Assembly (NCBI GenBank): GCA_030463445.1
Contig: JAQGFW010017731.1
Coordinates: 1-22,072, forward strand
Direction: 5' to 3'
DNA length: 22,072 nucleotides
From: Euplotes aediculatus
Lineage: Eukaryota; Ciliophora; Spirotrichea; Euplotida; Euplotidae
Position numbers and translations under genes: made by a program. Below, one piece after another: positions 15,004 through 22,072 of this stretch. Below the pieces are notes generated by a model that was given only the letters and a program-made list of their open reading frames with translations, was not told where the DNA came from and ran no database searches. Each line of letters begins with the position of its first letter. Position 1 is the stretch's first letter.

Positions 15004-16065
15004 ATGAAATACCTCACATTATTTATTTCAATACTCATTTTTTTATCGTCTTTTAGCAAAAACGAATCGGTGGGAGCAAAAGAAAAACTCTCTGATTATC
15101 AGTTTTTTGTGGGTAATTTGGCCGATTTGAAACCTGCTAATGGCGTGATTCCGTATTCGTTGAATACTCCGCTTTTTAGTGATTACGCCGAAAAAGCCAG
15201 ATTTGTAAAATTACCCGAAAATCAAACGGCAACTTTTAACGACAAAGAGGTTTTGGATTTTCCGAAAGGAACAACCATCATCAAGAATTTTTATTTTCCG
15301 AATGATTTTAGAAATCCTGCAAAGGGTCGAAGAATCATCGAAACACGGCTCTTGATTCATGAAGAAAGTGGCTGGAAAGCCTACGAATACGTGTGGAATG
15401 ATGAACAAACCGATGCCTTTTTGGAAGTTGCGGGTGATATAAAAGACGTAAGCTATATTAATTTGGATGGTAAAAAGAAAAAACATAAATACTCAATACC
15501 CAATCTAAATCAATGTAAAGGATGTCATAATAGAAATGAAAAAATGAGTCCAATTGGGCCATCGGCAAGGCAATTAAATGGTGATTTCGTTGACAATTTC
15601 AACACTGACAGGGTTCAAAACCCTGTCAGTGTTCACAATAACCAGCTTCTTTCTTGGCAAAAAATGGGAATTCTGACGGGTTTACCAGACATTGCTTCTG
15701 TGCCGAAAGCACCCGTTTGGAGCGACCCAAAAACTGGTTCTTTGGATGAGCGTGCCAGAATTTGGCTTGATATTAACTGTGCCCACTGCCATCGTCCCGA
15801 AGGTCCAGCCAGCACATCTGGACTCAATTTGAGTATTCATAATACCGATATGACCACACTCGGAATCGAAAAAGCACCCGTAGCTGCTGGTCGTGGAACG
15901 GGTGATAAAAAGTTTGACATCGTAAAGGGACATCCCGAACAATCTATTCTACTTTATCGTTTAGAATCAACCGACCCTGGTGTGATGATGCCCGAAGTGG
16001 GTCGTCTTCAAGTTCACAAAGAGAGTGTGGCACTCATCAAAGAATGGATTGAGAATATGAAATAA
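15004..16065 (+). CDS. Dihaem c-type cytochrome, HNE_0200/SO_2930 family
   Basis: A 353-residue exported protein with a signal peptide (MKYLTLFISILIFLSSF). It carries two haem-binding CxxCH motifs: CKGCH at 171-175 and CAHCH at 259-263. The N-terminal half has the family pattern PYSLNTPLFSDYAEKARFV, then FPKGTTIIKNF, RIIETRLLIHE and YVWNDEQTDAF, matching the SO_2930-type dihaem cytochrome family (TIGR03806). Haem attachment and electron transfer in the periplasm are expected; the redox partner is unknown. Residues 200-210 are encoded exactly by a 33-bp palindrome in frame (15601-15633), between the two haem sites, and look like an insertion. Another copy of the palindrome lies 11 bp after the stop. 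Confidence 0.88.
   Translation: MKYLTLFISILIFLSSFSKNESVGAKEKLSDYQFFVGNLADLKPANGVIPYSLNTPLFSDYAEKARFVKLPENQTATFNDKEVLDFPKGTTIIKNFYFPNDFRNPAKGRRIIETRLLIHEESGWKAYEYVWNDEQTDAFLEVAGDIKDVSYINLDGKKKKHKYSIPNLNQCKGCHNRNEKMSPIGPSARQLNGDFVDNFNTDRVQNPVSVHNNQLLSWQKMGILTGLPDIASVPKAPVWSDPKTGSLDERARIWLDINCAHCHRPEGPASTSGLNLSIHNTDMTTLGIEKAPVAAGRGTGDKKFDIVKGHPEQSILLYRLESTDPGVMMPEVGRLQVHKESVALIKEWIENMK
15601..15633. repeat. 33-bp palindromic element inside the cytochrome gene
   Basis: Arms AACACTGACAGGGTT (15601-15615) and AACCCTGTCAGTGTT (15619-15633) are perfect 15-bp inverted copies with loop CAA. The element starts exactly at a codon boundary and is 11 codons long, giving NTDRVQNPVSV at residues 200-210, with no stop. 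It is the most regular of the three clear copies in the window. Confidence 0.9.
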
Positions 16066-16076
16066 ATCTATCCCAA

Positions 16077-16109
16077 AACCCTGACAGAGCTTGAAGCCCT
16101 GTCAGGGTT
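16077..16109. repeat. 33-bp palindromic element downstream of the cytochrome gene
   Basis: AACCCTGACAG (16077-16087) pairs perfectly with CTGTCAGGGTT (16099-16109). One A/C mismatch and further pairs (GCT/AGC) lead to a TGA loop, for a total of 33 bp as in the other copies. It begins 11 bp after the cytochrome stop and could influence 3' end formation, although no T-run follows. Confidence 0.85.
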
Positions 16110-16170
16110 AAACTATCTATCTCAATTTTGAGTTAAATAATCAAAGTCTATCCATTTGGTTTATTCAAAA

Positions 16171-17073
16171 ATGCTCAAAATTGCTCATAGCCCGATTTAT
16201 TGCCACCCATTACCCGAAGGTCATCGTTTTCCGATGATAAAATATGAGTTAATTCCCGAACAACTTATCTACGAAGGTACTTGCACCGAAGCCAATTTTT
16301 TTAAGCCCCAAATCGTTGATACAAAGTGGGTATTAGGTGTGCATACGGAGCAGTATCTCAATGATTTGATGAATCTCACAATCGACCCCAAAATGGAACG
16401 TCGAATCGGGTTTCCGTTAAACAAAGAACTGGTAATGAGAGAGTTAATCATCACACAGGGTGCGATAGATTGTTGCCATTATGCTTTTGAAAGTGGGGTT
16501 TCGATGAATGTAGCAGGCGGAACTCACCACGCCTACGCCGATAAAGGCGAAGGTTTTTGTCTGCTAAATGATGTTGCGGTAGCTTCATATTATCTTTTAG
16601 AAAATGAGTTAGCTAAACAGATTTTGGTCATTGATTTAGACGTTCATCAAGGCAACGGAACAGCCGTAATCTTTCAAAACGAACCAAGCGTTTTTACTTT
16701 TTCGATGCACGGAGCCGAAAATTATCCACTCAAAAAAGAAATATCTGACCTCGATATTGCTCTACCAACTTACTGCGAAGACCAGCCTTATTTAGATTTA
16801 TTGTACGCTACTCTGCCACGACTAATAGACGAAGTAAAGCCCGATTTTCTGTTTTATATCTCGGGTGTCGATATACTAAAAACCGATAAACTTGGTAAAC
16901 TAAGCATAAGCAAAGAAGGGTGTTATTTGCGTGATAAATTTGTATTTGAACAAGCCCGAAAACACAAAATCCCAGTCGTTGTTTCGATGGGCGGAGGGTA
17001 CTCGCCCCGCATTGCCGATATTGTAGAAACTCATTGCAATACTTATCGCTTGGCAAATGAAATCTATTTTTGA
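16171..17073 (+). CDS. Histone deacetylase-like (HDAC/AcuC superfamily) deacetylase
   Basis: A 300-residue zinc-dependent deacetylase of the arginase/deacetylase fold. Active-site residues are all visible: the His pair H119-H120 in GGTHHAYA, zinc ligands D157 and H159 in DLDVHQGNGT, the third ligand D234 in SGVD, and the transition-state tyrosine Y277 in GGGYSP. I chose the ATG at 16171, giving MLKIAHSPIY; a TTG at 16156 is less likely. Bacterial members remove acetyl groups from lysines, acetoin-related compounds, polyamines or other small amides, so the substrate is open. nagA follows after 45 bp on the same strand, and the two may form an operon of deacetylases. Confidence 0.92.
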   Translation: MLKIAHSPIYCHPLPEGHRFPMIKYELIPEQLIYEGTCTEANFFKPQIVDTKWVLGVHTEQYLNDLMNLTIDPKMERRIGFPLNKELVMRELIITQGAIDCCHYAFESGVSMNVAGGTHHAYADKGEGFCLLNDVAVASYYLLENELAKQILVIDLDVHQGNGTAVIFQNEPSVFTFSMHGAENYPLKKEISDLDIALPTYCEDQPYLDLLYATLPRLIDEVKPDFLFYISGVDILKTDKLGKLSISKEGCYLRDKFVFEQARKHKIPVVVSMGGGYSPRIADIVETHCNTYRLANEIYF

Positions 17074-17118
17074 TTTGAGCAAATAAAAGGTTTGTTTTGT
17101 GTAAATATTCAGAATTCA

Positions 17119-18225
17119 ATGACTACGACTCTCTCAAACTTAACCATTCATACTGGCTCCGAAGTTCTCAAAAACCATACAATCGAAATCGAAAACGGGA
17201 CGATAACCGCTATTATTCCGAGTAATAATGCGACCGAAACTCCACAAAAACATATCGCTCCTGCTTTTATAGATTTGCACATCAACGGCGGTGAGGAGTT
17301 TTACTTTACCCAATACCCAACCGAAGAAACCATCGACGATGTTTATCAATCATGCCTCAAAATGGGTACGGGTTATGTATTGCCAACACTGATAACTTCG
17401 CCTACCGAGAATATCCTAAAAGGAATTGAGTCCACCCGAAATTATATCCTGAAAAATCCAAATTCGGGTGTTTTGGGAATGCACCTCGAAGGGCCTTTTC
17501 TGAATCCTGCAAAACGAGGAGCTCACTTGGCTGAATACGTCAGAAAACCAACGAATGCCGAGTTAGAGGAAATCATTAAATACGGAAAAGGAATCATCAA
17601 AATCATGACGATTGCTCCCGAACAGTTTACCGACGAACAGCTCGAAATGCTTTTAGAATCGGGGATTACTATTTCGGCAGGACATTCAAACGCTACTTAT
17701 AAGCAGGCTTCTCATGCGTTTGGCTTGGGAATTAGGCTCATTACGCACCTTTTCAATGCCATGAGTCAAATGGGACACCGAGAAGTTGGGTTGGTTGGGG
17801 CTACTTTTGATAACGATGCCGTTTATGCTCCGATAATTTTAGACGGATTCCATTGCGATTATGCCGCCGCTCGGATTGCCCATAAAGCCAAAAAAGATAA
17901 ACTTTTCTTGATTTCGGATGCACTTTTTGTTGGTGATAAAGTGAAACAATTTCAATGGGGAGAATTTGATGCGTACTTGAAAGATAACCAATGCCGAAAC
18001 TCAGAAGGTAATTTGGCAGGTGCGGCCATCTCGATGGGCGATGCGGTTCGGAATGCCACAAAATTTGTCGATATTTCATTGCAAGAAGCCGTAGAAATGG
18101 CAACTATCCGACCTGCCAAAGCAATAGGAATGGATAATAAAATTGGAAAAATTGCAGTAGGTTATCCTGCCAGATTTACGGTTTTCGATGAAGGTTTAGA
18201 GAAGTTTGAAACGTTAGTTTTCTAA
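17119..18225 (+). CDS. nagA: N-acetylglucosamine-6-phosphate deacetylase
   Basis: NagA hydrolyses N-acetylglucosamine 6-phosphate to glucosamine 6-phosphate and acetate, feeding amino sugars into glycolysis or cell-wall recycling. It is a 368-residue amidohydrolase with an ATG start; a TTG at 17092 would add nine residues. Family motifs in order are APAFIDLHINGG (47-58), GMHLEGPFLNP (120-130) with metal-binding E124, ISAGHSNATY (185-194) with H189, THLFNAMSQMGHR (209-221) with H210, and the catalytic aspartate D267 in LISDALF. The stop overlaps that of dtd on the opposite strand, with no terminator between. No nagB or transporter is present in the window. Confidence 0.94.
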   Translation: MTTTLSNLTIHTGSEVLKNHTIEIENGTITAIIPSNNATETPQKHIAPAFIDLHINGGEEFYFTQYPTEETIDDVYQSCLKMGTGYVLPTLITSPTENILKGIESTRNYILKNPNSGVLGMHLEGPFLNPAKRGAHLAEYVRKPTNAELEEIIKYGKGIIKIMTIAPEQFTDEQLEMLLESGITISAGHSNATYKQASHAFGLGIRLITHLFNAMSQMGHREVGLVGATFDNDAVYAPIILDGFHCDYAAARIAHKAKKDKLFLISDALFVGDKVKQFQWGEFDAYLKDNQCRNSEGNLAGAAISMGDAVRNATKFVDISLQEAVEMATIRPAKAIGMDNKIGKIAVGYPARFTVFDEGLEKFETLVF

Positions 18226-18674
18226 ACTCTATTCTTAGAATCAATCACAATCGTAACGGGTCCATCATTGATGAGAGAAACTTTCATATCGGCTCCAAAC
18301 TCGCCAGTTTCGATTTTTTTGCCTAAATCGGTTTCTAATTGAGCAATCATTTTTTCGTAAAGTGGAATAGAAATTTCTGGTCGAGCAGCCTCAATAAACG
18401 ACGGACGGTTACCTTTTTTTGTGCTTGCATGAAGCGTAAACTGACTGACTAACAGAATATTTCCATCAACGGCTGATAAATCAAGATTCATTTTACCTTC
18501 TTCATCGCCAAAAATTCTCATGCCGACAATCTTCTTCGAGAGCCATTCGATGTCTTCTTGGGTATCTGTGTGGGTGATTCCGAGTAGAATCATAAACCCG
18601 ATACCGATTTGTCCTTTCATTTGTCCGTCAATTTTTACTGAGGCTTCCGAAACTCGTTGGATAACTGCAATCAT
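18222..18674 (-). CDS. dtd: D-aminoacyl-tRNA deacylase
   Basis: DTD frees tRNA from wrongly attached D-amino acids (and glycine on tRNA-Ala), protecting translation. It is 150 residues, close to the usual size. The two active-site motifs are present: LLVSQFTLHAST and NDGPVTIVIDS near the C-terminus. The start is MIAVIQRVSEASVKIDG, the standard opening. The gene is 5 bp downstream of mgtE and last in the rsmA-mgtE-dtd operon. Its TAG stop overlaps the TAA of nagA on the other strand. Confidence 0.96.
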   Translation of the reverse strand: MIAVIQRVSEASVKIDGQMKGQIGIGFMILLGITHTDTQEDIEWLSKKIVGMRIFGDEEGKMNLDLSAVDGNILLVSQFTLHASTKKGNRPSFIEAARPEISIPLYEKMIAQLETDLGKKIETGEFGADMKVSLINDGPVTIVIDSKNRV

Positions 18675-18679
18675 AAATT

Positions 18680-20035
18680 TTATATCTTCAAAAGTAAATG
18701 AGCAATTAAGAAGTAGGTGGTAATCCCGATAATATCATTGGCAGTCGTGATAAAAGGACCCGAAGCAACCGCCGGATTTATCCCAAATTTATCGAGCAAA
18801 ATCGGTGTAACTGTACCCATAAATGAAGCTAAAACCACAACCGAAATAAGCGAAAGCCCCACAACCCAAAATAAACGTTGTTCACTCATCATATACACAT
18901 AAATGCCTGCTAATGAGCCAATTATTAAGCCATTTATCAAAGCAACGAGTATAATCTTGAATAAGCGTTGTCCCAGACTTGTGCTAATACCCGACTTCTC
19001 GGCAAGACTTTGCACAATCAACGAAGAGGTCTGAATACCGACATTTCCACCCGTCGAACCCATGATTGGGATAAACAGAGCCAAAGCTGCCATTTTGGCT
19101 AATTCGCCCTCAAAACCTTTGATGACCGTAGCCGCCAAAAGGCTTCCGATAACACCTACAATCAACCACGGCAAACGAGATTTTACTTGTACCCAGAGGC
19201 TATCGTCTTCTTCTACTTCGCCCGTGATACCCGCCATCGCTTGGATGTCTTCATCGGCTTTTTCGGTGATAAAATCCACGACGTCATCAATCGTGATTCG
19301 CCCCAATAATCGCCCTTGTACATTCACCACCGGAATTGCATCAAGGTCATATTTTTGCATCATATCAGCAATCTCCTCGCCGGGTGTATCGGTTTTTACA
19401 AATACGATTTCGTCATTATAAATATTCTCAACTTTGGTATTTTTGCGAGCCAAAACGATTTGTTTCAACGATACAATTCCGAGTAGTTTTTGACCCTCAT
19501 CTACCACATAAACCGCATAGACTTTCTCAACATCTTCGGCTTGTCGGCGAATCTCCTCAACGCACTCACTTACATTCCAGTCAACGTTTACTTTGATAAG
19601 CTCTTTCTGCATCAAGCCACCCGCTACGTCTTCTGGGTAATGCAACATATCCAAAATAAATCGAGCCTGTTCACGGTCTTCGAGCAGAGCAATTACCTCT
19701 TCACGGACATTGATGGGCTGCTCATTGAGCAAATCCACGGCATCATCTGAATCGAAAAGATTGACATATTTTGCGATTTCGTCATTCGTAAATCGTTCTT
19801 TCAGAAAACGTTTTCGGTCGTCGGGTTCAATCAACGACAAAATCTCGGCACCAGTTTCGGTATCAACAAGGGTCATCAAATAATGAGCTGGCTCGCCATC
19901 AATTTCGTATAAAAGCGTAACAATATCGGCAGGGAATAACTCTCCCAACTCCGATTTAAGCAGTTTTTCGTCTTTTTCGGCGATGGCTGCCTCAATTTTT
20001 TCTACGTACTCTTTGGTTAGCTCAAAATTTTCCAT
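18680..20035 (-). CDS. mgtE: Magnesium transporter MgtE
   Basis: Inner-membrane Mg2+ channel of 451 residues. The N-terminal superhelical sensor domain (about 20-125) includes ELFPADIVTLLYEI and RKRFLKERFTNDEIAKYV. Two CBS domains follow (about 130-255) with VDWNVSECVEEIRRQ and GRITIDDVVDFITE, and these gate the pore according to internal Mg2+. The C-terminal part has five membrane segments, including the NVGIQTSSLIV region and PAVASGPFITTANDIIGI with the conserved Asp lining the pore. I chose the ATG at 20035 rather than a GTG two codons earlier. It is co-transcribed with rsmA upstream (27 bp gap) and dtd downstream (5 bp). Confidence 0.95.
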   Translation of the reverse strand: MENFELTKEYVEKIEAAIAEKDEKLLKSELGELFPADIVTLLYEIDGEPAHYLMTLVDTETGAEILSLIEPDDRKRFLKERFTNDEIAKYVNLFDSDDAVDLLNEQPINVREEVIALLEDREQARFILDMLHYPEDVAGGLMQKELIKVNVDWNVSECVEEIRRQAEDVEKVYAVYVVDEGQKLLGIVSLKQIVLARKNTKVENIYNDEIVFVKTDTPGEEIADMMQKYDLDAIPVVNVQGRLLGRITIDDVVDFITEKADEDIQAMAGITGEVEEDDSLWVQVKSRLPWLIVGVIGSLLAATVIKGFEGELAKMAALALFIPIMGSTGGNVGIQTSSLIVQSLAEKSGISTSLGQRLFKIILVALINGLIIGSLAGIYVYMMSEQRLFWVVGLSLISVVVLASFMGTVTPILLDKFGINPAVASGPFITTANDIIGITTYFLIAHLLLKI

Positions 20036-20062
20036 TTCCACACTACAATTTACAAATCAAAA

Positions 20063-20848
20063 TCACTGTACTTTTTCAAACATTTTAGTCAATGTTATAA
20101 AATCTGCCACGCCCAACTGCTCGGCACGTTTATCTAAAAGCGGATGGTCGAAATCAAGTCCAATCGGTTTGAGTGCATTGCGTAGCATTTTACGTCTTTG
20201 ATTGAACCCTGCCTTTACAACTTGGACAAATTTACGTTCGTCACAATCCAATTTCTCAACCGAATTTCTACGCAAACTTATCACGCCCGAATCTACCTTT
20301 GGCGGCGGATTAAACGCTCCTGGCAAAACCGTAAACTCGTATTTGATGTCATAATACGCTTGTAATAAGACACTTAGTATTCCGTAATCTTTATTACCCG
20401 GTTTTGATGCTATCCGTTGAGCCACCTCTTTTTGCAACATACAGACAACCTCTGTAATCTGGCTTTTGTATTCTAAAACCTTAAAAAATATTTGTGATGA
20501 AATATTGTACGGAAAATTGCCGATGATAGCAAAAGTCTCTAACGCTGACAGGTTTTGAAACCCTGTCAGCGTTTCTGCTTTCAAAAAATCGCCTTCGATA
20601 ATCTTTCCGTCAAGTTCGGGATAATGTTCTTTCAAATACACCACTGACTCGGTGTCAATTTCTATAACATACGTTTCGTATTCAGTCTTTTTGACGAGAT
20701 ACTGCGTCAGTACGCCCATTCCGGGACCAATCTCCAATACTTTTTTGTATTCACCATGTAGCGAAAGCGTTTCAACGATTCGCTCGGCGGCTCTTAAATC
20801 TCGCAAAAAATGCTGACCAAGATGTTTTTTTGGTTTTACTTTTTCCAA
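20063..20848 (-). CDS. rsmA: 16S rRNA dimethyladenosine transferase (RsmA/KsgA)
   Basis: RsmA dimethylates two adjacent adenines (A1518 and A1519 in E. coli) of 16S rRNA late in 30S assembly. It is 261 residues with the family opening KKHLGQHFL, the SAM-binding loop VLEIGPGMGVL (37-47) and the catalytic NFPYNISSQIF (111-121). The C-terminal domain includes FNPPPKVDSGVI. The only possible start is TTG at 20848: an in-frame TAA lies two codons upstream and no ATG gives the LGQHFL motif. Residues 93-102 (TLTGFQNLSA) are encoded by a 33-bp palindromic repeat inserted between the DFLK and NFPY motifs. First gene of the rsmA-mgtE-dtd operon. Confidence 0.95.
   Translation of the reverse strand: MEKVKPKKHLGQHFLRDLRAAERIVETLSLHGEYKKVLEIGPGMGVLTQYLVKKTEYETYVIEIDTESVVYLKEHYPELDGKIIEGDFLKAETLTGFQNLSALETFAIIGNFPYNISSQIFFKVLEYKSQITEVVCMLQKEVAQRIASKPGNKDYGILSVLLQAYYDIKYEFTVLPGAFNPPPKVDSGVISLRRNSVEKLDCDERKFVQVVKAGFNQRRKMLRNALKPIGLDFDHPLLDKRAEQLGVADFITLTKMFEKVQ
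20541..20573. repeat. 33-bp palindromic element inside rsmA
   Basis: Read on the coding (minus) strand, arm AACGCTGACAGGGTT is followed by loop TCA and arm AAACCTGTCAGCGTT, with one mismatch in the stem. It is 33 bp and keeps the rsmA frame open, running from the last base of codon 92 to the second base of codon 103. The frame is shifted by one relative to the copy in the cytochrome gene, so the two encode different peptides (TLTGFQNLSA here). Confidence 0.88.
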
Positions 20849-20927
20849 TAGTTAGTTATTCAATGATTTCAAGTTTTAAATTCCTTCAAATTTACTACTT
20901 TTAGGGCAGAATACTCCTATTAAGCCT

Positions 20928-22072
20928 ATGACTACCGAAAAAAATACAGAAGAATTACAAAACGAAATCGAAAAGCTAAAAAAACAACTCGAACAGGCCG
21001 GCCAACGCAAAGGAATTGACCAGCTACAAGATTTGGTCGATAACACATCAGATTTGATAATGCTGTTCTCGCTTTCGGGTAGGTTTTTGTTTGTCAATCG
21101 AGCATTTAGAGAAATAACGGGGTATTCGAGCGATGAAATCAGTCGGTTATCTTTCAATGAAATCGTTCATCCTAAATACAAAGAAAATACTTTAGCCAAT
21201 CTTGATAAAATCTTAAAAGGTGAGAAAATAACCGATTTTGAGACCGTAATTTATAACAAAGAACAAAAACGGGTTTATCTTTCGGGCAGTGTCAATTGCC
21301 GTTTCGATGGCGACAAACCTGTGGCTTTTCGCTGTATTTTGCACGATATTTCGCAGCGTTATCGTGCCGAGCGTTCGCAACAACTCTATTACAGCATTGC
21401 CCAACAAAACCTTAACCAGACCGACCTCTACGAATTCTTGAAAGGCGTACATGTCGAGTTGCAGAAGACAATCCAAGCCAATAATTTCTTTGTGGCTTTG
21501 TACGATTCAGACAAAAGTTTCATCAATTTTCCGTATTATGTCAATGAACAATTCGACGAAAACCTGAAATTTACCAAAAGACGGCTCGGTAATGGTTTGA
21601 TTGAATATTCGATTGTCAAAAATAAACCTTTGTTATTTTACCGTGAAGACATCGAACGCATGGTAAAAAACAAAGAAGTTGTGCTTTACGAAAAAATCCC
21701 CGAAATAATCCTTTTTGTACCGCTTCGGGTGGGCGAACGCACCACTGGCGTAATCGGCGTACAGTCGTACTCAGACCGTAACAAATTCACAATCAGAGAT
21801 TTAGAATTACTTGAGTTTATATCGGGGCAAGTTGCGGTAGCATTGGCACGTAAACAAACCGAACAAGAACGCCAACGCCAAACGGCTCGATTGAATGCTA
21901 TTTTTGACAGTAGTTCACACATGATTTGGACGATGAATCGACGTTTTCAGTTATCATCATTCAATAAAAATTACTCTGAATTAATCAAATCGCAGTTGGG
22001 TACACCGCCGCAGGTCAATGTCAGTACCGAGAAAGTCGGCTGGCGGTTGATTGCACCTTCTGACCGACCTAT
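20928..22072 (+). CDS. PAS-GAF sensor protein (5' part, runs off the window)
   Basis: The frame is open from ATG at 20928 to the window end (381 codons seen). A charged N-terminal coiled coil (about 5-25, EELQNEIEKLKKQLEQ) precedes a PAS domain (about 31-145) with LVDNTSDLIMLFSLSGRFLF and REITGYSSDEI. A GAF domain follows (about 165-308), ending with IILFVPLRVGERTTGVIGVQ and ELLEFISGQVAVALARKQ. A second PAS-like segment begins near 320 (ARLNAIFDSSSHMIWTMNRRF) and is cut. Such layouts usually end in a histidine kinase or other output domain, which is not visible here. The start is divergent from rsmA across a 79-bp gap. Ligand and output are unknown. Confidence 0.85.
   Translation, partial: MTTEKNTEELQNEIEKLKKQLEQAGQRKGIDQLQDLVDNTSDLIMLFSLSGRFLFVNRAFREITGYSSDEISRLSFNEIVHPKYKENTLANLDKILKGEKITDFETVIYNKEQKRVYLSGSVNCRFDGDKPVAFRCILHDISQRYRAERSQQLYYSIAQQNLNQTDLYEFLKGVHVELQKTIQANNFFVALYDSDKSFINFPYYVNEQFDENLKFTKRRLGNGLIEYSIVKNKPLLFYREDIERMVKNKEVVLYEKIPEIILFVPLRVGERTTGVIGVQSYSDRNKFTIRDLELLEFISGQVAVALARKQTEQERQRQTARLNAIFDSSSHMIWTMNRRFQLSSFNKNYSELIKSQLGTPPQVNVSTEKVGWRLIAPSDRP

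Noticed and set aside
15601-20573. CRISPR array made of the 33-bp repeats
   Set aside because: The copies are hundreds to thousands of bases apart, lie within genes and have no regular spacers.

Overview
This 22 kb window looks like ordinary chromosome from a member of the Bacteroidota, most likely a Cytophagales relative (Spirosomaceae or Leadbetterellaceae type). The clade is inferred from family-typical proteins (GWxTD-domain protein, DUF5683, CarboxypepD-reg-like protein, DUF2007, DUF1080, HNE_0200/SO_2930-type dihaem cytochrome) and from low-to-moderate GC. The gene order parA-parB-DUF5683-dapB-lepB also fits, as it recurs across the phylum. I see no prophage, insertion sequence, CRISPR array, rRNA or tRNA.

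Layout. Bases 1-107 hold the end of dapF (+). From 184 to about 13265 nearly everything is on the minus strand. First come a conserved hypothetical protein, rlmB, a GWxTD secreted protein and a membrane protein/XRE regulator pair. Next is the chromosome-segregation and cell-envelope cluster parA, parB, DUF5683, dapB, lepB (8226 down to 3719). Then come DUF2007, cdsA and a CarboxypepD-reg-like protein as a tight operon, a DUF1080 protein, an IscA-type Fe-S protein, and a PLP decarboxylase overlapping a VanZ-like gene. A LysR gene (13354-14217, +) diverges from the decarboxylase. A secreted hypothetical protein (-) follows, then a plus-strand run of dihaem cytochrome, HDAC-like deacetylase and nagA. 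That run converges on the minus-strand operon rsmA-mgtE-dtd. The window ends inside a plus-strand PAS-GAF sensor gene.

Most genes are housekeeping: lysine and cell-wall precursors (dapF, dapB), signal peptide removal (lepB), phospholipid synthesis (cdsA), rRNA methylation (rlmB, rsmA), chromosome partition (parAB), tRNA proofreading (dtd), Mg2+ uptake (mgtE) and amino-sugar catabolism (nagA).

The most unusual content is a small family of 33-bp palindromes (AAC-N-CTGACAGGGTT arm, 3-nt loop, matching arm). Two of three clear copies lie in frame inside protein-coding genes, the dihaem cytochrome and rsmA, and they are read in different frames. The third lies just after a stop codon. The copies differ by paired changes that keep the stem. 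A rearranged, decayed relative lies at 10279-10336, and a distinct palindrome with the same GGGTT/AACCC core lies at 8473-8494. Protein-embedded palindromes recall Rickettsia palindromic elements; I know of no described Bacteroidota counterpart. A second notable site is upstream of parA: a 22-bp tandem repeat carrying two left half-sites of parS (TGTTTCACG) next to a perfect DnaA-box match, just behind a plausible promoter.
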